DNA from: Codonopsis lanceolata
Taxonomy: Eukaryota; Streptophyta; Magnoliopsida; Asterales; Campanulaceae
Assembly: GCA_013146195.2 (NCBI GenBank)
Contig: CM028384.1
Coordinates: forward strand, 73,817,990 to 73,881,989
Length of the DNA stretch: 64,000 nucleotides
Reading direction: 5' to 3'
Below are positions 44,001 through 57,100 of this stretch, in pieces (positions within the stretch are counted from its first letter, which is position 1; every line of letters starts with the position of its first letter). A program made the translations under genes and the position numbers. A model generated the notes under the pieces. The model was not told the origin of the DNA, did not search any database, and was given only the letters and a program-made list of their open reading frames with translations.

Positions 44001-47000
44001 TCTCTTGCCGGCATCTTTCTCTCTCTCTCTCTCTTGCATGCATTCACAAATGTAGACAAAATTGCACAGAAGTTAATTAGCCAATATTCTTCTTTTGACT
44101 TGCAGAAAAAGATGGATTTTACACTTAAAGTAGTTGGTGGTGACACATCAGTAATACCTGGCATTGATGATGCTATTGAGGTTTGTGAAACTGTTTCTCC
44201 CTTGTTTTGTTTTTGCATGCTCTTTGTCTTTTAGTGTGTGATACAGAACATATGAATATCTGTCTGATAAAGAATATATGAATGAGTATCTTGAATGAAG
44301 GGTTGAGCTTGGTATCCGCAGTGCATTATAGTGTCAGGAACAAAGAACATTGAAGCAATTCAATGGAAAGAAAAGTATTTTGAATACATAAAATGATGGC
44401 TTCATTAAAGATTCAAGGACAAAAATTTAACTCTTATGTATTTCAAGGAAATTGTCAAATTTTGATTTCTTGTCTGAATTGTTTCAAGGTTCAGATGGAT
44501 GTGATTGGCATCTGCACCTATTTCCATAGTCAGGCCAGGCTTTTGAGTTCAGCCTTTGTATCAGGTACAGAATAAGGAAAACTTAGTGACAAAGATAGAG
44601 GATAGGCAGACTAGTCAATGAAACTTGTGAAGGCGAAGAATCAAAATGTTGAACCATTACATGTTATTAAATCTGGTCTGGTCAAAACTTGTAGGGATGA
44701 CTGTAGCCTAGGTTGGGCTGGCATGCACTGTATATATATTTTTTGATAAGTAAAGTATTATAAACATGCGCCAATGACACGTCCTATGTACAAGAGGAGG
44801 AAAACCACAAAGTCATACTAGACTATAACAGACTGTCCAAAAACTCAACAAAAGAAACAGATGGCGCGACAAAAAAAAAAGGTGTAGAGCATGATCTCTT
44901 TCAGTTTGGAAATAGGCATCCCAACATTCTCAAAAGCTCTACAATTTCTCTCCATCCAGAATGTTCAACAGATGCACAAAGGGACAACATCCCAAGTGGT
45001 AAGTTATTAGTACAGCTGGGGCGCAGCCTGTTTCTCTCTTTTTTTTTTAAAGCATTACAAAAACATCACAGTAGGCCAGTATTAGATCTCATTGCGGAAT
45101 AGAGGACATATTACTGCTTATACCTTAGTTACTGATGTAGTGTTTTAGAAAGTTGTAATTCCATTGTAACTTATATACACGAGTATTAATGGGGAAATAT
45201 TGTACTCATTTATTCACGATTATATTCACTCCTGGATTGGACTTGGCTATAATCCTTTCACCATGACTGGCCCAATACTTTGACGAGCTCTCAGATTCTG
45301 ATCCTGACCCGACAGTCCGACACCCCTACAGGCCTAGACACTTGGTTACAGACATGATTTTTAGGGTCCTGGACTGCTGAGCCGACTGATGGCCGATTTG
45401 TGCTAAAAGTAAAGCATCATGACCTGTTGCTTTAAACAGTGGTTATCAATCACTATATATCAGTTCTTCGAGAGATCAAGTCAAAGAAGGTCAAAATAAA
45501 GAATGTGCTGGAACTATAAGATGGCTTCAAATCGCTGGTTTTGTTATACACTAAAACCAGATAGGTCCATTGATGGGTAAACCAAAGCAACCCATAAATC
45601 CTTGTTAATCCTGATTGAAAGCCAGTAATAGCTTGTATGTGATGATGGTGCACCTTTCCTAGGTGTAGGATGAAGGATAAAGATAGTGATAGGGTAATAA
45701 AGAGTCCAAGGTCTATCTGCATCCTGAATCCATCGAGGAAATCCCCTCCAAAACTAACCTCAGTTGAATTTTTGAAGTTTCAGTTGTGGGAGTTATATAC
45801 AAGTCCATATATTTGATCAACTGATCTATTGGTTTTCAATGCTTTAATTCACATGGTAGATTGGTCTTAGCAGTAGAATACAGATGGAGGATTGCACTAC
45901 TGCTGTCTACCTTTATGTGCACATTTGATGCTCCCTGGACAATGTACCCTGGGGATAAGTTTGGCATGGCAAGCCTGCTGTTTGAGTCGATTAAAAAATG
46001 TTTCAGTTTTAGATTACAAGCATGCATCTGGCCCTTTTGCTTTGTAGGGTTATGTGAGTTAGGATCTAATGGATTTAGGCTAACTAAGGCTCCGTTTGTT
46101 TCACGGAAAATGACTTCCGGAAAACGTTTTCCTCATTTTTCGGTGTTTGGTAACCTTAGGAAAATGCAGTCAACGTAAAATGTTTTCCGAGTCAACGGAA
46201 AATGAAGGCTTCTTTTCCGGAAAATGACTTACGGATTCATTTTCCGTAAGTCATTTTCCAAATGTTCGGGCACCCTCCGTCCCCTTTTACAATTGCACAT
46301 ATTTACTTACACACACAATATTTCACTCAACAAATGAATTGTTTAGAAATATAAATAAAGTTTTTGCATACTATTTATAAATTATAATTTTAATAAATGC
46401 TTACTACGTTCTAAAATTAGTGTCACCTATATTATTTAGGGACATCCTAACAATTGTCAATCTTCTATTTTAAAACGTTTTTTTTTCATATCAATTATCA
46501 AAAAAATTATTTGTAATTGTGAGATTGGAAAGAGATAGATATTGATTTGACACGCTAATGACAAATTGAGGGTTACTAAAGAAAAATTACTTAAAGTTCA
46601 ACACTATTTTATATTCAATATGTGCATTAATATTAGAATATATTTTATTTGTATTTATTCATATATAGTTTTCCGTAACATTTTCTAGGGACATCCTAAA
46701 CAATGTCTATTTTCTATTTTAAAACGTTTTTTTTCATATCAATTATCAAAAAAAATATTTGTAATTGTGAGATTAAAAAAAGATGGACCTTATTAAAAAA
46801 AATATGGTCCTTATTGATTTTCTAGGGACATCCTAAGTATTGTTTATTTTCTATCTTTATTCTTGTATTTATTCATATATTGTTTTCCGTAACATTTTCC
46901 GTGTGTTTGCCAAACACCTGTAAATGTTTTCTGACATATTTTCAAAAGATTTACCAAACACCTGAAAATGAAATCTTTTGATTTTCCGGAAATCATTTTC

Positions 47001-50000
47001 TGGAAATGATTTTCCGTGAAACAAACGGAGCCTAATAATGCCTTCCATTCTGATCACAAATCACAATAGGGTAAATTTTCAATAAAAATTAGCTTAAAAT
47101 AGGACCTATGTGGGGCAGAGCGAATTATATCAACAAACTTAAAAGTGGTTGAAACACAACTGGGCTGAACACCATTTACAAGGACAGAAGCAAAAAAGCT
47201 TTTCTTTATGGCCAGATGTAGAAGTTATGAAACCAAGAAAAATAAATGATAATTTGCACATTTGTCTCACTCTAAAAAACCTTCCCAAGCATATGCGGTT
47301 GAATCGTCGATAAATAGAAATGAATTTGATGATTTTTATCCAAAATTCTTCTCATAAAACCTATAAAATCAGGAAAATACCTAAAGCTCCTCCCCCCAGC
47401 CACGGGTAAAAAAATAATAATGAGATAAAAATTTTAAAAAAGGACCAATCTTTTTTGGAAATTGTGCATTTAAAACGTTAAAAAATGAAGTTTTAATACC
47501 AAAAAATCGAATTGCTGGATGGTATCAAATCATTAATATAAGTTCTGACATTTGGAGAAATCAATTGTGATAAATATTTGATAGTCATTGGTGCTATTAG
47601 TTAAATTTTTTTTTTTGATAAGTAAGTAATATTAAAAAGCATCAAACGAGGTGTGCTATTAGTATACCAATCAAACATTATGGTGTCTATGCTATTTACA
47701 AGATCTACAAAAAATTGTTGGACCTAGGAAAATTTTTCTAATTAATTAGAATCCAAAGAATAACATATGATCTCTCCTCTTTCTATACCCCGCATACCAA
47801 CTTCTGACGTGATCAATCATCGAACTCTAGTTCTAATCTCTTCCATGTGCTTCGATGTTTCATAAGTTTGTACTCTGATGGCTTTCATTTCGTGAGTTCG
47901 TTACAATTGTTTTTAAGTAAATACTATTTAAGGGATTCAGAAAGTTTGATGTTAACAACAGCAAAAAACTTTGAAAATCTTAGGAGAACATGGGCTCTGA
48001 CTATTAATCCATCCCTTGCGTGTCTGAATATCTATATATAAGTTATTTGTTTCTTTTGGAGGAAATGAAGCAAAGAGTGGAGCATGAGGCGTGATTTTTA
48101 TGCATTATAACTGCTTTTACGTGTTTATCTGAAACCGAGAACTTTGTCAAAAATGATATAATGTATAATTAAAGAACATTATCCCCTGTGCGATAGTAAA
48201 ACAAAAAGGCTGCATGTTTATGTAAAACTGAAAGGTTTTTTTTTTCAGCAGTAAAACTGAAAGGTTTTTAGTTGAGAAAAATCTCTCGTGCGAAGTAAGA
48301 ACACTATCTGCTGTCATAAGAAAGGAAACACCCTTTTTTTGTTTTGTTTAAACACTCCTCTTTCTTGCAAATGATCTGAAAATTGAGAAAGAATAAGAAT
48401 GAAAAAAGTGAAGGAAGAAAGAAGTATATTTAGCTAGTGATCTCTTCCTCCCTTAGTTTGCCGTGGTGTTGGGGAGATTCGGGAGAAAGTTGAGCCCACA
48501 CAAATGAAATGATATAATGTATAATTAAAGAACATTATCCCCTGTGCGATAGTAAAACAAAAAGGCTGCATGTTTATGTAAAACTGAAAGGTTTTTAGTT
48601 GAGAAAAATCTCTCGTGCGAAGTATGAACACTATCTGCTGTCATAAGAAAGGAAACACCCTTTTTTTGTTTTGTTTAAACACCCCTCTTTCTTGCAAATG
48701 ATCTGAAAATTGAGAAAGAATAAGAATGAAAAAAGTGAAGGAAGAAAGAAGTATATTTAGCTAGTGATCTCTTCCTCCCTTAGTTTGCCGTGGTGTTGGG
48801 GAGATTCGGGAGAAAGTTGAGCCCACACAAATGACATGATCTCCATGAAATAGGCAGAAAGCCCAATGCAGGAGGGCCTGAGATTGGAACACAGTTTTGA
48901 CCCAATAACCTATTACTTTTTAGGCATAGGCGTGCCTATTTCAAATTGTTTCGTGATGTGGGATAAACATCTCTCGTCGAACTTTAAAAGTGAAGAAACT
49001 TGGAACCCAAAGGGATGCTGAAAGGGGAGTTAGAACCAAAATTCCGTTTCTGTAATGTGCTGATAGTCAGTTTATTGCATGACACATCATGAGTTTATTA
49101 ATATACGATGGCTCAGCGGTTCATGCACTGAACTCACTGCCAACAGGTCATGTGTACAAGTATTAGAGCATGGAAAACACGTGACTTTTTGGCTTAGCGG
49201 TTCATTCTGTTGGTTGGCTGGCAGGGTGAGAATTGCCAATATACGACGATTCTAATGAGAGTTAGTAATCTATTATAGTTATCAGCATGAATATATTTCC
49301 GAAAATACTAGAGTAGACACAAACAAAATGTTGCATATACTAGTATATAGTGTACTCTGCATTTGGCACCCTGAAAGTTTCAATCTTGTTTCATCATCTC
49401 AACTTGGTCCACTGAGCTTTGGTCAGTTTCTAATTTGCCATATCCCTTGCAAATTTAAATTAATGCTTTATAAACCAGATTGAGACGGAATCATGAAATG
49501 TAATTTAGGGTACAATTTGAAACAGTACCTAAGTGGATTTTTTTTGGGGGGGGTAGGGGGTTGTATATAATATGTGCCGCTATCAAAGGTGCAAGTATAT
49601 GTTCGCTATTGTTACTTCTGATGATTGCTCTTATTTATTTGTAGCCAATGATGCCATCAATCCAAACCACCCTTGTGCGATTACATATTTGTTTGAATTA
49701 TTTTTTAAGTGCCTTGTTGCTTGTATATGTATTTAAAGTGCACATAATTGTTCAGTCTGTATATTAATAATCTTATAATTGACTAATAGGTATTACTATG
49801 CAGGGGACTATACGGGATGCTATTGAGGATTCAATTATGTGGCCAGTTCGAAAAGTTATTCCCATTTTGCCTGGAGATTATAGGTATGTCTGCAAATGCA
49901 ACAGACTAAAACACTCAATTTCTTATGGATATGGAATTTTTGCAGAAAGGATGAATACAGGTTTAATCATATTTGGCTATTGAAGAAACATGGTTCGTCT

Positions 50001-53000
50001 ATTTATGGTTCTGGAACATTCACTATTATCTCCCGTATGATTTGAAATATATGAACCTAAAATTTATCGTTGCTCTGCGTCTCTGTTCATCACCTAAGAC
50101 AGACCCCGTGGGCACCCTCAACTCTTTATTTGAACTTCTAGTTCTGTTTCTTTTATAACGGGCGTCTATGAAAAAACCCAGCATCCTAATATTTTTAATG
50201 GAGCCAATTAACTTTTCTTAGTCTGTGTGTCGAGTCAAACAACACTCCTTTTTAGGTTTTAGGAGTGGAGAGAGTAGGAAAATAGATCAATTATTGCAAT
50301 TTCGGTTTGTCTTTTGATATTATGTGAACTGTGTAGCATACAAACAGAGCATCTTCCTAGAGTGAGCACTCTCTTTTCCTACTTAATCTTTAACCCAGCT
50401 AGGAGCCTAGGAGGCTGTGGTGAGCAGCATGTGCTTTATGCTGAAATAATTATCCTAATTTTAAGTACTTGCTGATGTCTTGAATGTGATTGTTTAGTGA
50501 CCTTGAGCTGAAGCCTGTTGGAACATTAGAGGTGAAACTTGTGCAAGCACAGGAGTTGACAAATAAAGACATCATTGGGAAGTCTGATCCCTTTGCTGTG
50601 TTATATGTACGCCCCCTGCGTGATAGAATGAAAACCAGCAAAGTTATTGTAAGTTCTAGATTCCTTTTCATTGGAGAAATTCCTGTCATCCTCTTTTACC
50701 TGCTGTTTAATGAAAATGAATTTCCTTTTTTGTCAGAACAACCAGTTGAATCCAGTTTGGAATGAACATTTTGAGTTCATAGTTGAAGATGTAATCACAC
50801 AACACTTGGTGGTAAAAATTTATGATGATGAAGGGCTTCAGGCTGCTGAATTTATTGGGTGTGCTCAAATACGGTTGAATGAACTTGAGCCAGGTAAAGT
50901 TAAAGATGTTTGGTTGAAGTTGGTGAAAGATTTGGAAGTGCAGAGAGATAATAAGAACAGGGGAAAGGTAAGAGCTCTTGTTACCCTTTTATAGATGATT
51001 AAAGATGTTAACTTCAATGATGAGATCGTAGATATTGTGTTTGGGCCTGCATAATTCCTTCTCCAAGCATTACGGAAATTCTTTAATCCCCAACTAGAAC
51101 ACAATCATACATACTTTTTTCCCGATTGTTTGGGCACATGGTTCATTCTTCCCATAAAAAAAGGGCTCATTCTGAAGGCTCTCCTTTGCAAGAGTCTTGA
51201 GCTTTGCTCAAATTAGTAGCATTATTATGAGCCATCCACTCTGCTCCCAGTACAAGCTGTACCTTAGACTGCAGGGGATACATGGTTTTTTTCTTCTCTT
51301 TTCCCCCTCTTTTTTCCCCAACCGTAGCTTTTCCCTTTTAATTGACTTTTCAAAGTGCATATTTACTTCCTTCATATTTGATTTATCTGTCTTGCCTAAT
51401 TCTTTGGTATACTTTTTTTCTTTCTTCCCATTTCTTTCCTTTAGGTGCATTTGGAGCTATTGTATTGTCCTTATGGCATGGAAAATGGGTTCACTAACCC
51501 ATTTGCTTCCGAATTTTCAATGACCTCCTTGGAAAGGGTTCTTAAAAGTGGTGCAGACAGAAAAGAAGTTGCTGAAAACGGAAGTGGAGTAAAGAAACGA
51601 AAAGGGCTAATTATGAGAGGAGTACTTTCTGTTACTGTTATATCTGCTGAAGACTTGCCACCGGCAGATCTAATGGGGAAGGCTGATCCATATGTCGTTG
51701 TCATTATGAAGAAAACTGAAACAAAAAACAAGACCAGGGTATTTACTTTGTCTCTATTACTTCTTTTAGTTTTGCAACGATTGCCATATAAGGAAAGGAC
51801 ACTTAGTGCACAAGCTTGTTCCCACCATTGTGTGGGGGTTTAGGAAGGGTCTAATAACACAGTGTTACTACTGCAAAGACTATTGCTGTAATTTGAACCT
51901 ATATGGCCTTCAGGTCACAATGGAGTGCAGCCTTACCATTTCACTAATGATTTCCCTTGAAGGAATGTTGTTTATCTATGTTAGCTTTAATAAATAACGA
52001 AATAGTCAGTTGGTTCTTGTCTGGTTATGCTTTCTGAAGCTATTTCATTTCATAGGTTGTAAACGAGAATTTGAATCCAGTTTGGAATCAGACTTTTGAT
52101 TTTGTCGTTGAAGATGGATTACATGATATGCTAATTTTGGAGGTTTGGGATCATGACACATTTGGGAAGGTAAGCTTTTCAATTTTTGTCCTCTGCTGTG
52201 CATAATTTACTTCTACATATATGATTGCCATTGAGCGGAACATTATTTATTAGATCATTGAAGTTCACATTAATCCTGAAAGAGGAAAACGAGATATACA
52301 CAAGTCACAATTCACTTGCAGTTGAAGAATCATATTTTGTCATCTTGCTAAATGTCGTAAAAGTGAGAAGCCCCTTTAGGAATCTAGTTTAGGGAAACAC
52401 CTGTGATTTGTTGACTTGATCACAAGTAAAAAGTGGGCATAACCTGTCGGACATGCGACCTTCAAAATCCCCGACAGAGGATGCAGAAACTTTGAGTGAA
52501 TATAATTTTTGGACTTCCATGAAGCAGTTCTTACTGTTTATGTAGAAACCCTAATTTTCTGTGTCGACACACGTCCACACGTGTGTCCAACGCCTCTATT
52601 TATTATAATTTACACCAACTTCCAAACCATTGGTTTTTCACTGGGTAAAATTTGATTTAGCAAATTCTTTTGTGGCTATTCTAATAATATTAGGTCCAGG
52701 GTGAGCTTCCTAGATGATTATGCTCCAAAATGCCATGTGTGAAGTTGGGTATTGAATTGGCATGGTCCTCTTTTTCGTTATAGTAGTGGGAAAAACTCAT
52801 ATACATGGTCTTGTATACAAAGCAAACATGTACTACTAAAAACCTGATTGGACAAAGTAACACGTATCATTGTGGATGACTGCATATATGTGTATGATAG
52901 GACCATGTACAACAAGGACCGAGTAGTAGAAGTTGTGTTTCTGTGGCATTGTATATTTATGCTTCCGAATTGCTTAAGTTTGAACTTGGCTGACTCTGAT

Positions 53001-53199
53001 CATTGTCATCACCTACTATGTACCAATTTTCACTTATTTCCAATACCCGCAGGACTACATGGGGAGATGCATCCTGACACTTACTAGGGTTATAATGGAA
53101 GGGGAGGTCAAAGACAGCTTTCCACTTGATGGAGCTAAATCAGGGAAACTGAACTTGAGTCTCAAGTGGATGCCTCAACCAATTTACCGTGATTGTTAG
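41016..53199 (+). CDS. SYT5: Synaptotagmin-5-like ER membrane protein (TM-SMP-C2A-C2B)
   Basis: Thirteen exons give 565 residues: 41016-41120, 41236-41340, 41444-41494, 41748-41868, 42162-42283, 43691-43792, 44106-44180, 49804-49883, 50498-50648, 50737-50967, 51445-51738, 52056-52169, 53053-53199. Residues 3-25 form an N-terminal hydrophobic anchor. An SMP lipid-transfer domain covers roughly 60-245 (MTVEDSRKLLPPEYYPSWVV onward). C2A covers about 262-370 (acidic residues Asp278, Asp284, Asp334, Asp335), and C2B about 440-550 (Asp456, Asp462, Asp511, Asp513, Asp518), both compatible with calcium binding. Family role: extended-synaptotagmin-like tethers at ER-plasma membrane contact sites. The closest match I recognise is Arabidopsis SYT5/NTMC2T2.1 (about 560 aa). 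Oddity: the exon 2/intron 2 junction reads CAGAAG-TTTAGT, with no usable GT. Intron 7 is 5.6 kb and full of insertions. Confidence 0.95.
42734..42990 (+). mobile_element. tRNA-derived SINE with target-site duplications (SYT5 intron 5)
   Basis: The element body is about 42750-42974. It has an A box TGTAGCTTAATGG near its start, a B box AGGTCGATTC about 45 bp later, and an A-rich tail (TCAAAAAAATAAAATAAAA). It is flanked by TAAAACTCATCTCCTT (42734-42749) and TAAAACACATCTCCTT (42975-42990), 15 of 16 identical. These are classic LINE-mobilised target duplications. It is not a functional tRNA gene: the body is far longer and cannot fold as a cloverleaf. Confidence 0.85.
44731..45010 (-). pseudogene. 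L1-type LINE 3' fragment in SYT5 intron 7
   Basis: On the minus strand a frame reads DVVPLCIC-stop-TFWMERN then CRAFENVGMPISKLKEI (about 44998-44890). This is the WMERNxRxFE signature found near the C-terminus of plant L1 LINE ORF2. The fragment ends in TTACTTATCAAAAAA, a common LINE/SINE 3' tail. 5' truncated and interrupted. Confidence 0.7.
46088..47032. mobile_element. PIF/Harbinger-type non-autonomous element in SYT5 intron 7
   Basis: Perfect terminal inverted repeats GGCTCCGTTTGTTTCACGG (24 bp matched in all) lie at both ends, flanked by TAA at 46085-46087 and 47033-47035. A 3-bp TAA duplication is typical of PIF/Harbinger. Subterminal regions repeat TTTTCCGGAAAATGA-like words on both strands. 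An internal segment with GGGACATCCTAA occurs three times (about 46440, 46687, 46825). No transposase is encoded in its 945 bp. Confidence 0.8.
48153..48837 (+). repeat. Near-identical tandem duplication, 356-bp offset (SYT5 intron 7)
   Basis: Copy 1 (48153-48508) and copy 2 (48509-48837) both start ATGATATAATGTATAATTAA and end near TTGAGCCCACACAAATGA. Apart from a 29-bp extra piece in copy 1, itself a local repeat of TAAAACTGAAAGG, I count only a few single-base differences. A very young duplication or an assembly artefact. Confidence 0.9.
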
Positions 53200-54198
53200 C
53201 AGTATTTTGTTATGTAGTATGCATCATACAACTCAAGCTTTGGTGAAGAGAATCGTCCTCTAACACCCAACCTGCACGGTATAGGAGGGGAATTCCGGGG
53301 TTAATCAAATTTGATGGTACAGTTTTGTACATTAGTGCAGAAAAAAATACTGTAAAGTTGAGAAATGTCTGTATGTAGATTTGAAAGAAAATAAAATAGC
53401 CAGCAGAAGTAGGTTAGAAGATGGATTTTCACATTTTTAGCAGATTATCGAATATCCAACATTATTTATCGAGTGTCCCTATCCTACCAATGCTTAGAGT
53501 TAATTTTGCTTTGTAAGTGCTCTTTTTTCAGACTCTACAGACTTGTTTTGGATATGATTTCTGAATCCAACAAATTTCTTGTGTCTATATCATTTGATTT
53601 CACTTTACTGGGAGTGTCTGAAGAAGCATCGAGTTTTACTTTATCTAGAAGGTTTCACAAGGCGTATGCAATAAACTGGCTCTTGTCATTGTGCACCCAA
53701 GCCAGTTTCTCAACTACGCCTTGAACAATCAAGGCCTGTTTGGGTGGAAGGAATATAGAGGAAAGACTGAAAGAGGATTTTGGTACAGGAATGCAGGTGG
53801 TGGTGTTCAAAATAGAGCCTTACTTCGACTCCCGCCCAAAAACAGAATCTAACACATTTCATAATCGTCAAACACCATCTGGTCTTTGCCGACTGAAAAC
53901 AGAATCAAAAGTCAGAAACGTTTCATACATTTCATGACCGGGAAACCCAACACATAAACCCAACACAAACAATAAAGATATTTTTATTGAAACCAAGCGC
54001 CAATCTGCCTTTAATACGAAGAAAGCATATTCCCATTGACTGGTTCACATTTAACTGAAATATTCATACTGCTTGGGAAAGCCATATTTCTCTCTCGAGA
54101 TGGTTATTTCGGTTTCAAAGATTGAAAATACAACATTTATTTACAAATGTGACAACGATGTCTTCCTCATGTTGAAAGTAGTTTCATCAATGGCTCCT
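53200..54198. other. Intergenic region between convergent SYT5 and PAP26 genes
   Basis: About 1 kb that must contain both 3'UTRs. AATAAA-like words occur (AAAATAAAATAG near 53390; AACAATAAAG near 53968). No protein-like frame or repeat terminus recognised. Confidence 0.5.
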
Positions 54199-57100
54199 TC
54201 ATAATATATCACCAAGTGCTATGTTTTGAACAACTGAGTGGAGAAAATTCTTCTTCAGTTTCCTTCTCCGTCGACTGTTTGCACTCCTGATCACAATGAA
54301 ATGGTGATAACAAACTTAAGATATAATCTCTGAAAGTAGGCATTTACAAAGGTGACTTACGGTATTTTTTAAAAATTATTATTAGCAACACCGGTTACAC
54401 AAACAGAGCTGTTGTAAAACGAATATTTGATACAGAACGGGATTACCTAGTAGTTCTCAGGATAGTTGCAAGTTGCAACATGGTTTGGGTATGTAGATAT
54501 GGGAAATGTACTCAAACCGAGTTCATTTAACCTTTTCATTGGATAGTCTTAGAACTCGTTCAAGAATAGCGATTGTTTTCCATTCTATTTAAACCACCCT
54601 GGAATAGAATTTATTCTAAAATGACATGAAACGGAATTATCAATCTTACGTGCCAAATGAGCATTTAGAATATGTAGGCAGCTGAGTTCAGACTTAAGCA
54701 ACATCATGTATTCTATTTTCTATTACTTTGGTGCTCACGAAATATTTGGGACAAACAGCTTTGTTGAATTCTAGAACTATGTATGGCATTCATTCTTTCG
54801 AAAAGCCAACGTGATGGGAAAAGGTGTCTCTAGACTCTAATCATTCACCACCTATATCAGATGCCTGGACTTTGGATGGTGTTTGGCCCCATGAGGCTAC
54901 AGTTCTACACTGAAGGTCAACAATAGCAACAATGCAAATGCTACTCACCAGTATCGATTGTGCAAAACAAAGGCATCCGTTTCAACTTTCTTTCCATCAT
55001 CATTACGATTCCAATGGTAAAATGCATGTGTTCTGTTCTTTATCTCTAATGTAGAATGTCCATAACTGGCTTCCCTGAATGCAGAATAATCTGGTTGGGG
55101 ATCTCTGAATCTGCAGATGCAAATAAAGACATTAATAGAACAACCAAAAACTTATACGTCCTCCCATCGCAAAATAAGTGTCCCTTTGTAGTTTCTTATA
55201 AAAATTAAGGAAGTTGACTCACCATTTTAATAGTACAAATACATGAATACCTTTGGGGTTCACACTAAAGTATTGCAAATGCACATTGGTATATGATAAA
55301 TAGCAAAGGTGAATTTAGTAACTTCACAAAAAAAGGACGCTCATATTGTGACAAGAAAAAATTTCAAAAAGGGACACTCAATTTTTGACACAGGCTGTGA
55401 AAATAAGGAGTAAATAGAATAGTATATTAAGAACAAAGTGAAGAGACACAATTTGGGTAAACTTGGGAAGATATTTTCAGAGTGTGTAGCTAAACTCACC
55501 TGGAAGCAAGACCTTCTTGATTTCCTCCATCTCCAACAGTTATGTACACAGGAGCGGATTTGTCTGGCACTGGATCACGCTCACCAATTGATGCACTGTA
55601 GTTTATGTTGGAGATGCGGTACTGAATATGAGAAACAGAGTTGCTTATCAAAACCTCAAATAATTACAATCAATCACAAGAATATCATCTTTTTCTTTCT
55701 CTCAAGTTATCAAATATGTTCAAAGTTTTAGAGTGTCAAATTACAGCTATTTAGCATTTATACATTACTTGAGAAAATCATTCAAGAGTACAGGGAAAGT
55801 AAAATTTCAACGATGAACCTGGGTGAATCACGTGAGCAAGGAAATGCAAGATAAGAGAGAAAATGCATCCCTAGCTTAAATGCAATGTATTTAGTAGAGA
55901 TGGGATTTAACATCAACATCACAGATTCAAAGGCAAGACCATCTAGATATGAAAGCAAAACAGTATTTTCATGTCTGTATATTACTGATGCATTACAATC
56001 ATAAGCCAAATGTTTCTTTTAATCAAGTATTTTTCAATCTCTCCTCTGAACTTTGTCATATGCTAAGAGATTATACCATTTGAAACTGTACTATTTTTTT
56101 TTAATTGTGATCAAGAAATGAATACATGGGAAAGACTTGTAATGGCGTTTGAAACTGTACTACTAACATAAAAGCCTTTTAATATCCTCTTGGAGAGGGA
56201 GAGGGAGAGGGAGAGGGAGGGAGAGAGAGAGAGAGAGAGAGAGAGTCATCTCAAGGGCGATGTGTGAAAAGGGAATTTATAGTTCCTATGCCAACAGAGA
56301 CGAACCATAAATCTCTTACTACATGAAAATAACTTTCAAATGTACATTGTAATATATTCTTATGTCTCTCAAAGGAGAATTACAAGTATTGAAGAGAGCG
56401 ACTGACCGATCTTTCATAAGCATGGACATGGCCAGCAAAGATGACATCAACTCTGTAATGAACAAACCAGCTCTCGAATACTGCTCGTATACTTTCACCC
56501 TCCATGTAGTGTGCATCATTACTGTTGTAGATTGGAGCATGCATAAGAACAATAAGCCAAGGTGTTTTCTCCCTGTCCACCCTATTGAATTCCTCGGAAA
56601 GCCATCTATATTGAGGCGTATACTTTACTGTCAAAGTTCAAAGAAGACCCTTTTAAAGAACATATACACAATTAATGCACTCATAAGAAACACATGTTGC
56701 ATACAGAAAAAGACATGTAGGCCAAGACATTGATTTTATAGGCGAAAAGCCGACATGCAAGGATGATCACAACAAAAGTTTTAAAGGTCCTCAGTTTAAT
56801 TTACTAAGTAGTGAATGTGGCACATGCAATGTGTGTGCATGATCAATTTTCTTGTCTTTTTTCGTTATTATTAATTTTTATGAACATTTGAATCTTTAAT
56901 GTTTTTATCTATAGATTTGATGGTTTTGGGGGAGTTGCTTTTTGAAGAGCAGGAAAAATAGGTGGTTATTCTTTAGAGTTAAGGGCAATTAATTAAAAAG
57001 GATAGTAAATATATTTCAATGATTGGGATAAACTCGTCAATCAAAAATGTCGTGAAAGGGCTTCATTTTGAGCTCTCCCGCTTTATAATAGTAATAGATG

